Position numbers and translations under genes: made by a program. 64,000 nucleotides of DNA from Sphingomonas sp. FARSPH (GTDB lineage Bacteria > Pseudomonadota > Alphaproteobacteria > Sphingomonadales > Sphingomonadaceae): assembly GCF_003355005.1 (NCBI RefSeq), contig NZ_CP029986.1, positions 1 through 64,000 of the forward strand, written 5' to 3'. The first letter of the stretch is position 1. Every line of letters starts with the position of its first letter. Of the stretch, positions 49,218 to 58,248 are shown one piece after another. The notes under the pieces were generated by a model. That model had not been told where the DNA came from, made no database searches, and worked only from the letters and a program-made list of their open reading frames with translations.

Positions 49218-51698
49218 ATGAACGACCCGCATTCTGACACCTCGGAGGGCGGCTGCGGTTGCTCAGGCAAGCCCGCTGTCGCGCTCGGTACTCCGTCCTG
49301 CTGCTCGGCATTTCTGGCTGCACAGACGACCCTTGCTGATCGTCGCGGTCACCAACACGTCAAGGGTGATGCGTGCTGCGGAAGCGGCGACACCGCTGCC
49401 GAGGTCGGCGATAAAGCGAAAGATCTTGTCTGCGGCATGACGGTCGACCCCGCAACGACGCGCCACCATGCCGAGCATGGACGGCACGCCTATCACTTCT
49501 GCAGCGCCGGATGCCGGACCAAGTTCATCGCTAACCCACAAGCCTATCTCGGCGACACAGAGCCCCCTAAGCCGAACGTGACGCCGGGTGCGATCTGGAC
49601 GTGTCCGATGCACCCGCACATCCGCCAGGATGGTCCGGGAACCTGTCCTATCTGCGGCATGGCGCTCGAACCTGAAGAGCCGTCGCTCGATGATGCTCCC
49701 AACCCCGAGCTGGTCGATTTCCCGCGCCGGCTGTGGGTCGCCGGCGTGCTCACGATCCCGCTGCTCGTCGTCTCGATGCTCGCCGAAATGCTCGGGGTTC
49801 ACGTCGTCAGCGCCACGGCTTCCCCCTGGGTCCAGTTCGCGCTCACCGCGCCGATCGTGCTGTGGGCGGGATCGCCGTTCTTCGTCCGGGGGTGGCAGTC
49901 GATCCGCACCCGCCACCTCAATATGTTCACCCTCATCGCTATCGGTGTGGGCGCGGGTTTCCTCTACAGCTTGGTCGCGACGGTCGCGCCGGGTATCTTC
50001 CCCACCGCCTTCCGCACGCATGGCGGGATGGTGCCGGTCTATTATGAGGCGGCCGGCGTCGTCGTTGGGCTTGTGCTTGTGGGGCAGGTCTTGGAGCTGC
50101 GCGCCCGAGCTGCGACAGGCCGCGCCATTCGCGCGCTAATGGACCTCGCGCCCAAAACCGCGTGCCGCCTCCGCCCGGACGGCTCGGAAGAAGAGGTTCC
50201 GCTGGCCGATGTGGCCGTGGGCGATCGACTGCGCGTTCACCCCGGCGAAGCGCTGCCGGTTGATGGCGTCGTGGTCGAGGGCCGCTCCTCGGTCGATGAG
50301 TCCATGCTCACCGGGGAGCCCGCGCCGATCCCCAAGGAAACCGGTGCGGCCGTCACCGGGGGAACCGTCAACGGCACAGGAAGCCTGGTCATGGAAGCCT
50401 ACGCAGTCGGCTCCGACACGATGCTCGCGCGCATCGTCCGCATGGTGGCGGAAGCGCAGCGTAGCCGCGCGCCTATTCAGGCGCTCGCGGATCGCGTCTC
50501 GGGCTGGTTCGTGCCGCTGGTGCTGCTGATCTCGGCCGTCACTTTCCTCGTGTGGATGCTTGTCGGCCCCGAGCCCCGCCTGGGCCATGCCCTCCTCAAT
50601 GCAATTGCGGTCCTAGTGATCGCCTGCCCCTGCGCGCTCGGGCTCGCCACGCCCATGTCGATCATGGTGGCGACGGGCCGCGGCGCGCACGCCGGCGTTC
50701 TGGTCAAGAGCGCGGAAGCTTTACAGGCTTTCGAGAAGGTCGAGACGCTGGTGATCGACAAGACGGGCACGCTCACCGAAGGCAAGCCCAAGCTGGTAGC
50801 GATCGAGGTAGTCAACGGCGCCGACGAACGCGAGCTGCTGGCGCTCGCGGCCGCAGTCGAGGCGCAATCGGAACATCCGCTCGCCCACGCGATCGTGACC
50901 GGCGCGAGCGCGAAGGGATTGCAGCTCGGCCGGGTCGAGGGCTTCGCTTCGCAAACCGGCCTTGGTGTCAGCGCCACGGTGAACGGCCGCCAGGTCGTGA
51001 TTGGCAACGCCGCGCAAATGCGACGAGTAGGGGCCAATCCCGTACCGATCGAAGCCTTGGCCGATCGTCGCCGGCGCGAAGGCGCCGGAGTCATGCTGGT
51101 GGCGATCGACAGCACGCTCGCCGGTCTCATCGCGGTGGCCGATCCGGTACGGCCTTCCGCCCGCGACGCGATTGCGGCGCTCCGGCGCGAAGGGCTGCGG
51201 GTCGTCATGCTCACCGGCGACAATGTCACTACGGCCGATGCGGTCGCGCGCGCCGTGGGCGGCTTGGACGATGTGCGCGCCGATCTGAGGCCAGAGGACA
51301 AGGCCCGGATCGTGGCGGAGCTGAAGGCGAAGGGCGCTCGGGTCGCGATGGCCGGCGACGGGATCAACGATGCCCCTGCTCTCGCTGCTGCCGACGTAGG
51401 CTTGGCGATGGGCACGGGAACCGACGTGGCGATCGAGAGCGCTGGCATGACGCTTACGCGGGGCGATCTGTCGGCGATCGTGCGGGCGCGGCGCTTGGCG
51501 CACGCCACGATGCGTAACATCCGCCAGAATCTGTTCTTCTCGTTCCTGTTCAACGGGATCGGAGTACCGATCGCGGCGGGGGTTCTCTACCCCGTAGCGG
51601 GCATCCTGCTCTCACCGATGATCGCCGGCGCGGCGATGGCGCTCTCGTCGTTCACCGTCGTCCTGAACGCGCTGCGGCTCAACGGCGTGAAGCTGTGA
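49218..51698 (+). CDS. Copper-exporting P1B-type ATPase
   Basis: About 826 residues; the ATG at 49218 follows GGAG at a good distance. The N-terminal Cys/His-rich part has GGCGCSGKPA and CCGSGD, a YHS-type domain (DLVCGMTVDPATTRHHAEHG; YHFCSAGCRTKF) and the metal-binding TCPMHPHIRQDGPGTCPICG. The membrane CPC motif is at residue 470 (IACPCALGLATPM), DKTGTLTEG has phosphorylated Asp514, and GDGINDAPAL follows. Cu(I) export to the periplasm is likely; silver is possible. Overlaps cueR by 4 bases. Confidence 0.93.
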   Translation: MNDPHSDTSEGGCGCSGKPAVALGTPSCCSAFLAAQTTLADRRGHQHVKGDACCGSGDTAAEVGDKAKDLVCGMTVDPATTRHHAEHGRHAYHFCSAGCRTKFIANPQAYLGDTEPPKPNVTPGAIWTCPMHPHIRQDGPGTCPICGMALEPEEPSLDDAPNPELVDFPRRLWVAGVLTIPLLVVSMLAEMLGVHVVSATASPWVQFALTAPIVLWAGSPFFVRGWQSIRTRHLNMFTLIAIGVGAGFLYSLVATVAPGIFPTAFRTHGGMVPVYYEAAGVVVGLVLVGQVLELRARAATGRAIRALMDLAPKTACRLRPDGSEEEVPLADVAVGDRLRVHPGEALPVDGVVVEGRSSVDESMLTGEPAPIPKETGAAVTGGTVNGTGSLVMEAYAVGSDTMLARIVRMVAEAQRSRAPIQALADRVSGWFVPLVLLISAVTFLVWMLVGPEPRLGHALLNAIAVLVIACPCALGLATPMSIMVATGRGAHAGVLVKSAEALQAFEKVETLVIDKTGTLTEGKPKLVAIEVVNGADERELLALAAAVEAQSEHPLAHAIVTGASAKGLQLGRVEGFASQTGLGVSATVNGRQVVIGNAAQMRRVGANPVPIEALADRRRREGAGVMLVAIDSTLAGLIAVADPVRPSARDAIAALRREGLRVVMLTGDNVTTADAVARAVGGLDDVRADLRPEDKARIVAELKAKGARVAMAGDGINDAPALAAADVGLAMGTGTDVAIESAGMTLTRGDLSAIVRARRLAHATMRNIRQNLFFSFLFNGIGVPIAAGVLYPVAGILLSPMIAGAAMALSSFTVVLNALRLNGVKL

Positions 51699-52078
51699 AC
51701 ATCGGGGCGGCCTCGGATGCGAGCGGCGTATCGCAACGCATGATCCGGCACTATGAGAAGATCGGCCTGGTGCCCGCGCCGCCCCGACGCGGGAGCTACC
51801 GCGACTATAGCGGCGGTGACGTTCACCGGCTGCGATTTATCGCTAACGCGCGCGATCTCGGATTTCCGATCGAGGAAATTCGAACGCTGCTTGGCCTCTG
51901 GTCCGATCGGGAGCGGTCCAGCGCCGAAGTAAAGGCACTGGCGGAAGCGCGGGCGGCTGAACTCGGCCGTAAAGTGCGCGCCCTAGAAGCCATGCGGCGC
52001 ACGCTGACCGATCTGGCGGGAACCTGCCACGGAGATGATCGGCCCGAATGTCCGATCATCGAGCGGCTTGCCAGGTAG
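51695..52078 (+). CDS. cueR: MerR-family copper regulator CueR-type
   Basis: 127 residues with a GTG start overlapping the ATPase stop. The winged HTH (MNIGAASDASGVSQRMIRHY, then GLVPAPPRRGSYRDYSGGD) and dimer helix are typical. Near the end CHGDDRPECPI provides the paired Cys (C-x7-C) that bind Cu(I). It should activate the 49163 promoter, so the two genes form a self-contained copper circuit. Confidence 0.9.
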   Translation: MNIGAASDASGVSQRMIRHYEKIGLVPAPPRRGSYRDYSGGDVHRLRFIANARDLGFPIEEIRTLLGLWSDRERSSAEVKALAEARAAELGRKVRALEAMRRTLTDLAGTCHGDDRPECPIIERLAR

Positions 52079-52163
52079 GCACACCGAGCACCGATATACA
52101 GGCGACGTCCGTGATCGCGAGATCCGAACGCCCTCTTGATTGCCCGACCGGAGGGCTATGACT

Positions 52164-52177
52164 TTGACGGGCGTCAA
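52164..52177. promoter_or_regulatory. Fnr-type box upstream of ubiM
   Basis: TTGAC-GGGC-GTCAA, 50 bp before the ubiM start. An activating distance is plausible for a class II-like site. Confidence 0.8.
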
Positions 52178-52227
52178 TTCGAGGGTGGCGGAGCCGTGCG
52201 ATCTGCTTCGTTTAAGGATTGTAACAC

Positions 52228-53397
52228 GTGATTCATGACATTCTGATCGTGGGCGGCGGCCCTGCCGGACTTGCCTTTGCGCGGGCGCTGGATGGCACCG
52301 GGCTCAGCATCGGCCTGGTCGAGCGGCAGCCGGCGGATCTGCTCGCCTCGCCGCCGGTCGACGGGCGGGAGATTGCGCTGACGCATCGGTCCGTGGCGAC
52401 CCTGACCCGGCTTGGCGCCTGGGCGCATCTCGGACCCGAGGATATCTCCCCCTTGCGCGAGGCGCAGGTGCTGAACGGCGCATCGCGCTTTACGCTCGCC
52501 TTCAACACGGCGGGGACGGGAGAAGATCGGCTCGGCCAACTGGTTCCGAACCACCGCATCCGTCAGGCGCTGTTTCGCGCGATTGACGGCCAGCCGGGGC
52601 TGGACCTGATCACCGGAACGGGCGTGGCGTCAGTCGGCACGGATCGGGCCGGCGCACGGGTGAGGCTCGCTGACGGGCGCGTGCTCGACGCGCGGCTGCT
52701 GGTCGCGGCAGATTCGCGCTTCTCGGCGGTCCGAGAGCAACTCGGCATCGCCGCGGAGGTCAATCGGCTCGGGCGGTCGATGATGGTCTGCCGCGTCGCG
52801 CATGAGGGCGATCACCGGAGCATTGCGACCGAGTGGTTCGACCATGGCCAGACGATCGCCATGCTGCCGCTCAATGGCCGGCAGTCCTCGGCCGTGCTGA
52901 CCCTGAGTTCAGGCCAGATCGAGCAGCTGGCGGCGCTGAACCCCGGAGCGCTCGGGGCCGAAATTACGCGCCGCTACGATGCGCGTCTGGGAGAGATGCA
53001 GGTGGTGGAGGGGCCGCATGTCTATCCGCTCGCGACCACCTATGCCCGGCACTTCGCCGCGACCCGCGCCGCGCTGATTGGTGACGCGGCCGTCGGCATG
53101 CACCCGGTCACCGCGCACGGTTTCAACCTGGGGCTGCAAGGCGCGACGACGTTGGCGGGACTGGTAGCTGACGCGGCGGCCAGGGGCGGCGACATTGCCT
53201 CCTCGCTGCTGCTGCGGCGGTTCGAAGCGACGCACCGGCTCGCGAGCCGGCCCATCTACGCTGCGACCAATCTGCTCGTCGGCCTCTACACCGATGAACG
53301 CCCCGCCGCGCGGATCGCACGCCGCGCCACGCTGAGGGCGGGTGCCCGCTTGCCGATGGTCCGCCAGACCATCAGCCGCTTCCTGATGCAGCACTGA
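52228..53397 (+). CDS. ubiM: UbiH/UbiF-family FAD monooxygenase, UbiM-like
   Basis: 389 residues with GTG start. The FAD site is HDILIVGGGPAGLAFARAL, the family motif DGREIALTHRSVATLTRLG follows, and the second FAD motif is AALIGDAAVGMHPVTAHGFN. This family hydroxylates the ring during ubiquinone synthesis. The sequence most resembles UbiM proteins, which can replace several UbiH/UbiF/UbiI enzymes. The gene starts a run with the CoA-transferase and globin genes and carries an Fnr-type box, linking quinone synthesis to oxygen level. Confidence 0.82.
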   Translation: MIHDILIVGGGPAGLAFARALDGTGLSIGLVERQPADLLASPPVDGREIALTHRSVATLTRLGAWAHLGPEDISPLREAQVLNGASRFTLAFNTAGTGEDRLGQLVPNHRIRQALFRAIDGQPGLDLITGTGVASVGTDRAGARVRLADGRVLDARLLVAADSRFSAVREQLGIAAEVNRLGRSMMVCRVAHEGDHRSIATEWFDHGQTIAMLPLNGRQSSAVLTLSSGQIEQLAALNPGALGAEITRRYDARLGEMQVVEGPHVYPLATTYARHFAATRAALIGDAAVGMHPVTAHGFNLGLQGATTLAGLVADAAARGGDIASSLLLRRFEATHRLASRPIYAATNLLVGLYTDERPAARIARRATLRAGARLPMVRQTISRFLMQH

Positions 53398-53416
53398 CCA
53401 CGAGACGAGACCTTTC

Positions 53417-54931
53417 ATGACGACCAGCCGTATTGCCGCCGCTGCCCTTCGCTCCCGAATCATGAGCGCCGAGGACGCCGCGGCGCTCATCACGTCGGGC
53501 AGCACGGTGGGGATGAGCGGCTTCACCGGCTCCGGCTATCCCAAGGCGGTACCGCTCGCGCTCGCTGCCCGGATCGAGGCGGAGCATGCCGCAGGCCGCG
53601 CCTTTCGCGTCCGCGTCTGGACCGGTGCCTCCACCGGGCCCGAGCTGGACGGGGCGCTGGCCAAGGCGGACGGGATCGAGTTCCGGCTTCCCTACAACTC
53701 CGATCCGCTCGCCCGCGAGAAGATCAATCGCGGCGAGATGGAATATTTCGACATGCACCTCAGCCAGGTCGCGCCCATGGCGTGGCAGGGGTTCCTAGGG
53801 CCGCTCGACACGGCCGTGATCGAAGTGACGGGTGTTCGTGAGGACGGATCGCTTATCCCCTCCTCGTCGGTCGGCAACAACAAGACGTGGCTGGACCGGG
53901 CGAGCAAGGTCATCCTGGAGGTGAACCGCTGGCAGAATGCGGCGCTGGAGGGGATGCACGACATCTATTATGGCACCCGCCTGCCGCCCCATCGCGTGCC
54001 GATCCCGCTGGTTCGGCCGGATGACCGGATCGGCCAGTCTTACCTCGCCTGCGACCCCGACAAGATCGTCGCGATCGTGGAGACGGACGCGCCGGACCGG
54101 AACCTGCCCTTTGCCGCGCCCGATGAGTCCGCACAGGCGATCGCGGGGCACCTGATGGAGTTCTTCCGCCATGAGGTGGCCATCGGGCGGCTGCCGGCCT
54201 CGCTGCTGCCGATCCAGTCGGGTGTCGGCAACATCGCCAACGCGGTGCTGACCGGGCTGGTCGACAGCCCGTTCGAGGACCTGACCGCCTATACCGAGGT
54301 GATCCAGGACGGGATGCTGGACCTGCTCGACGCGGGCAAGCTGCGCATGGCCTCGGCTACCGCCTTCTCCCTGTCGCCCGAAGCCGCCGCGCGGATCAAC
54401 GCGAACATGGGCGCTTATCGCAGCCGTATGATCCTGCGCCCGCAGGAGATCAGCAACCACCCCGAACTGATCCGGCGGCTGGGCTGCATCGCCATGAACG
54501 GGCTGATCGAGGCAGACATCTACGGCAATGTGAACTCGACCCACGTCATGGGATCGCGAATTCAGAACGGGATCGGGGGCTCGGGCGATTTCGCGCGCAA
54601 CGCCTATGTTTCGATCTTCATGACCCCGTCCACCGCGAAAGGGGGCAGGATCTCCGCCATCGTGCCCCAGGCGGCGCATGTCGATCATATCGCGCAGGAC
54701 GTGCAGGTGATCGTGACGGAGCAGGGCCTGGCCGACCTGCGCGGTCTCAGCCCCAAGCAGCGGGCGAAGCTGATCATCGAGCGCTGCGCCCACCCAAGCT
54801 ACCGGCCGATGCTGGAGGATTATTATGCGCGGGCGCGGGCCGGCTCCTATGGCCAGCAATCGCCCTCGCTGCCGGGCGAGGCGCTGAGCTGGCATCAGCG
54901 GTTCATCGAGACGGGGTCCATGCTGCCATGA
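53417..54931 (+). CDS. Acetyl-CoA:succinate CoA-transferase family protein
   Basis: 504 residues, the full length of the class I CoA-transferase/acetyl-CoA hydrolase family (YgfH, Cat1, AarC). Visible segments are SGFTGSGYPKAVPLALAARI, PIQSGVGNIANAVLTGL, DLTAYTEVIQDGMLDLLDAG with the catalytic Glu, GGSGDFARNAYVSIFM and VTEQGLADLRGLSPKQRA. It exchanges CoA between succinate, acetate or propionate. Follows ubiM by 19 bp and overlaps the globin gene by 4, so it belongs to an Fnr-linked operon. Confidence 0.9.
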   Translation: MTTSRIAAAALRSRIMSAEDAAALITSGSTVGMSGFTGSGYPKAVPLALAARIEAEHAAGRAFRVRVWTGASTGPELDGALAKADGIEFRLPYNSDPLAREKINRGEMEYFDMHLSQVAPMAWQGFLGPLDTAVIEVTGVREDGSLIPSSSVGNNKTWLDRASKVILEVNRWQNAALEGMHDIYYGTRLPPHRVPIPLVRPDDRIGQSYLACDPDKIVAIVETDAPDRNLPFAAPDESAQAIAGHLMEFFRHEVAIGRLPASLLPIQSGVGNIANAVLTGLVDSPFEDLTAYTEVIQDGMLDLLDAGKLRMASATAFSLSPEAAARINANMGAYRSRMILRPQEISNHPELIRRLGCIAMNGLIEADIYGNVNSTHVMGSRIQNGIGGSGDFARNAYVSIFMTPSTAKGGRISAIVPQAAHVDHIAQDVQVIVTEQGLADLRGLSPKQRAKLIIERCAHPSYRPMLEDYYARARAGSYGQQSPSLPGEALSWHQRFIETGSMLP

Positions 54932-55338
54932 GCGACGAAGAAACCGGCTCGGGCGAGGCGAACAAGGCCTCGCTCTTCGACCGTATCGGCGGCGAGGACG
55001 GCGTGCGCGCCGTCGTGGAGCGCTTCTACGATCTGATGGAGCATGAGCCGGCCTATGACGAACTGCGTGCGATGCACGAGGCGGACCTGCTACCCATGCG
55101 CATCTCGCTGACCGAGTTTCTGTCGGCATGGCTCGGCGGCCCTCGCACCTGGTTCGAATCTCGCCCAGGCACCTGCATCATGTCTATGCATCGTAACATC
55201 GCCGTGTCGAAGACGACGGCGGCCCAGTGGGTTCAGGCGATGAGCCGTGCGATGGCGGAAGCGCGGATCGAGCCCGCCCTCGGTACGCAGATGCAGCAAG
55301 CCTTTCTCCGAATGGCCGGCGCGATGATTCTGCGCTGA
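54928..55338 (+). CDS. Group II truncated hemoglobin
   Basis: 136 residues. The group II pattern is present: LFDRIGGEDGVRAVVERFYD, then FLSAWLGGPRTWFESRPGTC with the conserved W-L-G-G-P, and MSMHRNIAVSKTTAAQWVQA where the His is the proximal heme ligand. Such globins bind oxygen or NO and can detoxify NO. Translationally coupled to the CoA-transferase, and an Fnr-type box starts about 30 bp after its stop for the next gene. Confidence 0.9.
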   Translation: MSDEETGSGEANKASLFDRIGGEDGVRAVVERFYDLMEHEPAYDELRAMHEADLLPMRISLTEFLSAWLGGPRTWFESRPGTCIMSMHRNIAVSKTTAAQWVQAMSRAMAEARIEPALGTQMQQAFLRMAGAMILR

Positions 55339-55366
55339 TACCCTGCTTTCGCCAGCAAGTGCCGGT

Positions 55367-55380
55367 TTGACCGGCGTCAA
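55367..55380. promoter_or_regulatory. Fnr-type box upstream of fatty-acid hydroxylase gene
   Basis: TTGAC-CGGC-GTCAA, 56 bp before the ATG at 55437. Confidence 0.8.
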
Positions 55381-55436
55381 ACGACCGGGCCGTCTTCTCA
55401 GCTAGAACTTGCTGCGAATTGGACGGACAAACGAGA

Positions 55437-56198
55437 ATGAGCAAAGCGGCAGCGGCACAGCCGTCATTCTGGAAGCGTTCACACCATCTCGATCGCATGA
55501 CGTTGCGCGAGCTCGTGGCTGCATACTTCCAGCACTACACGATCCTTTCCTATCTGGCGCTCCTGGCCGGGTCGATCATGCTTTTCGTGCTGCATCCAGC
55601 GTCAGCGATCCAGGCCGCGGGCATCGTCGTGCTGATCGCGTTGGCCTATCCGCTGGTGTGGTACGGGCTCCATCGTTGGGTACTGCACTGCCACTGGATG
55701 TTCAAGGTGCCGGCGCTGGCCGCGGTCTGGAAGCGCATTCATTATGATCACCACCAGGATCCGAACCACCTCGAAGTGCTGTTCGGCGCGCTATACACGA
55801 CACTGCCGACTTTGCTGATCGTGTCGGCACTTCCCGGATGGCTGATCGGCGGTACCGGCGGTGCGGCTGCCGGGTTTGCTACGGGTCTGCTGTGCACCTG
55901 TTTCTACGAATTCTTCCACTGCATCCAGCATCTTGCCTACAAGCCCCGTCTGCAATGGCTGGCGACAATGAAGGTGCGGCACATGGAACATCATTTCCAT
56001 GACGAGACCGGCAACTTCGGCATCACGAATTTCGTTTGGGATCGTCTGTTCGGAACGCTGTACACGCGCGCTGACCGCGCGGCAAAGAGTCCGACCGTCT
56101 TTAACCTCGGCTACACCGCGGAAGTCGCAGCGATCCACCCGAAAGTGGCAGAGCTCTCCGGAGGAGTCGCGACGGGCCATCCGCGGAAGAGGAACTGA
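55437..56198 (+). CDS. Fatty acid hydroxylase / sterol desaturase family membrane protein
   Basis: 253 residues from MSKAAAAQPSFWKRSHHLDR; a TTG at 55419 would add six. Four membrane helices surround the di-iron His motifs HRWVLH, HYDHHQDPNH and HMEHHFHDE, as in membrane-bound hydroxylases of this superfamily. In alphaproteobacteria such enzymes hydroxylate acyl chains or carotenoids. It needs oxygen, so control by an Fnr box suggests adaptation of membrane lipids to oxygen shifts. Substrate not determined. Confidence 0.88.
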   Translation: MSKAAAAQPSFWKRSHHLDRMTLRELVAAYFQHYTILSYLALLAGSIMLFVLHPASAIQAAGIVVLIALAYPLVWYGLHRWVLHCHWMFKVPALAAVWKRIHYDHHQDPNHLEVLFGALYTTLPTLLIVSALPGWLIGGTGGAAAGFATGLLCTCFYEFFHCIQHLAYKPRLQWLATMKVRHMEHHFHDETGNFGITNFVWDRLFGTLYTRADRAAKSPTVFNLGYTAEVAAIHPKVAELSGGVATGHPRKRN

Positions 56199-56310
56199 GC
56201 CGCGTGACTGAGGCCTGAGCGCGCAAGGAGGGAGTCGGCCCGTGCCGGCTGAGCAAGGTCGGGCAAGAGGTATGGGCGGTCGCTCGCCCCCACACGACAC
56301 GGAGGTCTGC

Positions 56311-57126
56311 ATGAGCTACAAGTCCGTCCTGGTCCACGTGGGTCCCGAGCCACCGAGCGCGGCGTCGCTTGCTGCAGCCGAGCAGCTTGCCCGACAATTC
56401 GATGCGACCCTTATCGGCGTTGCGGCTGAAGCGCTCGAACCGCCGGCGACGGGGTTCGAGGACGGTCTGCTCCTGCAGACGCTTCGAGAACAGGTCGAAG
56501 CGGATCTCGCGACCGCCGGTCAACGCTTCCAGGATGCCGTCGCCGAGAGCGGGTTGCAGACGAAGTGGCTTGCCATCCCCAGCGCGCCGGACCGAGTCAT
56601 GGCGCTTCATGCGCGCGGCGCCGACATCATCGTCGCCAGTCGTCCTGCGGACGGCTTCGGATCGTCGCTACTCCCGTCGATCGCATCCTTGGTCCTCGAT
56701 ACGGCGACGCCGGTTCTGGTCACGCCGAGTCATGACCATCGGGAGCTCAAAGCCCAGCGTATCATCGTCGGGTGGAAAGACACGCGCGAGACACGTCGTG
56801 CGGTCACCGACGCGCTGCCGTTCCTGCTTGCGGCAGACCAGGTCATCGTGGCGGCGATCTGCAGGGAAGGCCGGTCGGACGAGGCCACCGGTCTGGAGGA
56901 GATCGTCGGGCGTCTCGAGCGACACGGAGTGCGCGCGGAAGGGAAGCTGGTGCCGCGCAGACAAAGGACCGTGGCTGATGACCTGGAAGAGGTCGCGCAC
57001 GAGCATGCGGCTGATCTTCTCGTCCTCGGCGCCTATGGTCATAGCAGGTTGCGCGAGTGGGTCTTGGGCGGCGTCACGCAGGGTCTCATCGACCGTTTCT
57101 CGAGGTACCTCCTGTTCAGCCACTAG
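56311..57126 (+). CDS. Tandem universal stress protein
   Basis: About 271 residues from MSYKSVLVHVGPEPPSAASL, preceded by ACGGAGG. Two Usp domains in tandem: the first (1-145) is degenerate; the second begins QRIIVGWKDTRETRRAVTDA and ends with the ATP-binding LLVLGAYGHSRLREWVLGGV. Usp proteins of this type are often induced by Fnr-like regulators under low oxygen. No box is directly upstream, so co-transcription with the hydroxylase gene (113 bp gap) is possible. Confidence 0.88.
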   Translation: MSYKSVLVHVGPEPPSAASLAAAEQLARQFDATLIGVAAEALEPPATGFEDGLLLQTLREQVEADLATAGQRFQDAVAESGLQTKWLAIPSAPDRVMALHARGADIIVASRPADGFGSSLLPSIASLVLDTATPVLVTPSHDHRELKAQRIIVGWKDTRETRRAVTDALPFLLAADQVIVAAICREGRSDEATGLEEIVGRLERHGVRAEGKLVPRRQRTVADDLEEVAHEHAADLLVLGAYGHSRLREWVLGGVTQGLIDRFSRYLLFSH

Positions 57127-57179
57127 GAGGTCTTCTCCACCGTTAACCTTGCGAGTGAGATCGCGATGAGAGGTTTTTC

Positions 57180-58202
57180 ATGACCAAGATGAAAGCTGCC
57201 GTAGCGCGCGCCTTCAAGGCGCCTCTCCTGATCGAAGAGGTCGATGTGCCGGCGCCCGGACCCGGTGAACTGCTCGTCAAGATTGAGGCGACCGGTGTCT
57301 GCCACACCGACCTCCATGCCGTCGATGGCGACTGGCCGGTGAAGCCGACCCTCCCTTTAATCCCTGGCCATGAAGGCGTCGGCTACGTCGCCGCGGTCGG
57401 CACCGGCGTCGCCGACATCAAGGAAGGAGATGCTGTCGGGATACCTTGGCTACACGATGCCTGCGGTCAGTGCGAATATTGTCAGACCGGCTGGGAGACG
57501 TTGTGCGAACACCAGCATAACAGCGGCTACAGCGTGAATGGCACCTACGCCGAATATGCTCTCGCCAGCGCACCGTACGTCGGCCACCTCCCGCCTGATC
57601 CGGATTTCGCCGCATTGGCGCCGATCTTGTGTGCGGGCGTGACGACGTACAAAGGGCTCAAGGAGACGGAGGCGCGACCCGGGGAATGGGTCGTGATTTC
57701 GGGCGTCGGCGGGCTCGGGCATGTCGCCGTGCAATATGCCAAGGCGATGGGGTTTCACGTCGCGGCCCTCGATGTCTCCGCCGACAAGCTCGCGCTTGCG
57801 CGGGAGCTCGGTGCCGATCTGGCGTTCGACTGCTCCGAAGGCGACGGCGTTGAAAAGCTGTTGCGCGCAACGGGAGGCGGCGCCCACGGCGTGCTCGTGA
57901 CCGCAGTCTCGCCAGCCGCGTTCAGCCAGGCGATCGCGTGCACCCGCCGCCGCGGAACGATCGCTTTGGTGGGGCTGCCGCCGGGCGACTTCCCGACCCC
58001 GATCTTCGATGTCGTGCTGAAGCGGATCACCGTGAGAGGATCGATCGTCGGCACCCGCCGCGATCTGGCAGAGGCGCTATCTTTCGTGGCCGATGGGAAG
58101 GTCCGTACGTCCGTAATCGAGGAGCCGCTCGCGGCCGTGAACGACGTGTTCGACCGCTTACGTCAGGGCCGGATCGAGGGCAGGGCAGTCTTGCGCCCCT
58201 GA
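57180..58202 (+). CDS. adhP: Zinc-dependent alcohol dehydrogenase, AdhP type
   Basis: 340 residues. Catalytic zinc ligands are in TGVCHTDLHAVDGDW and GHEGVGYV; the structural zinc site is CGQCEYCQTGWETLCEHQ with four Cys. The Rossmann motif is VVISGVGGLGHVAVQYAKAM and CLA-type cofactor choice is NAD-like (VAALDVSADK). It interconverts alcohols and aldehydes, useful for redox balance during oxygen limitation. A separate short gap (53 bp) follows the Usp gene. Confidence 0.92.
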   Translation: MTKMKAAVARAFKAPLLIEEVDVPAPGPGELLVKIEATGVCHTDLHAVDGDWPVKPTLPLIPGHEGVGYVAAVGTGVADIKEGDAVGIPWLHDACGQCEYCQTGWETLCEHQHNSGYSVNGTYAEYALASAPYVGHLPPDPDFAALAPILCAGVTTYKGLKETEARPGEWVVISGVGGLGHVAVQYAKAMGFHVAALDVSADKLALARELGADLAFDCSEGDGVEKLLRATGGGAHGVLVTAVSPAAFSQAIACTRRRGTIALVGLPPGDFPTPIFDVVLKRITVRGSIVGTRRDLAEALSFVADGKVRTSVIEEPLAAVNDVFDRLRQGRIEGRAVLRP

Positions 58203-58248
58203 TCGCGCGGTTTCCGCGGGCTCAAGCAGCGGGGCTGCGGCAGGCCGT

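Noticed and set aside
53795..55129. 444-codon open frame antisense to the CoA-transferase
   Set aside because: No domain and Arg/Asp/His-rich shadow composition; the sense strand has family motifs along its length.
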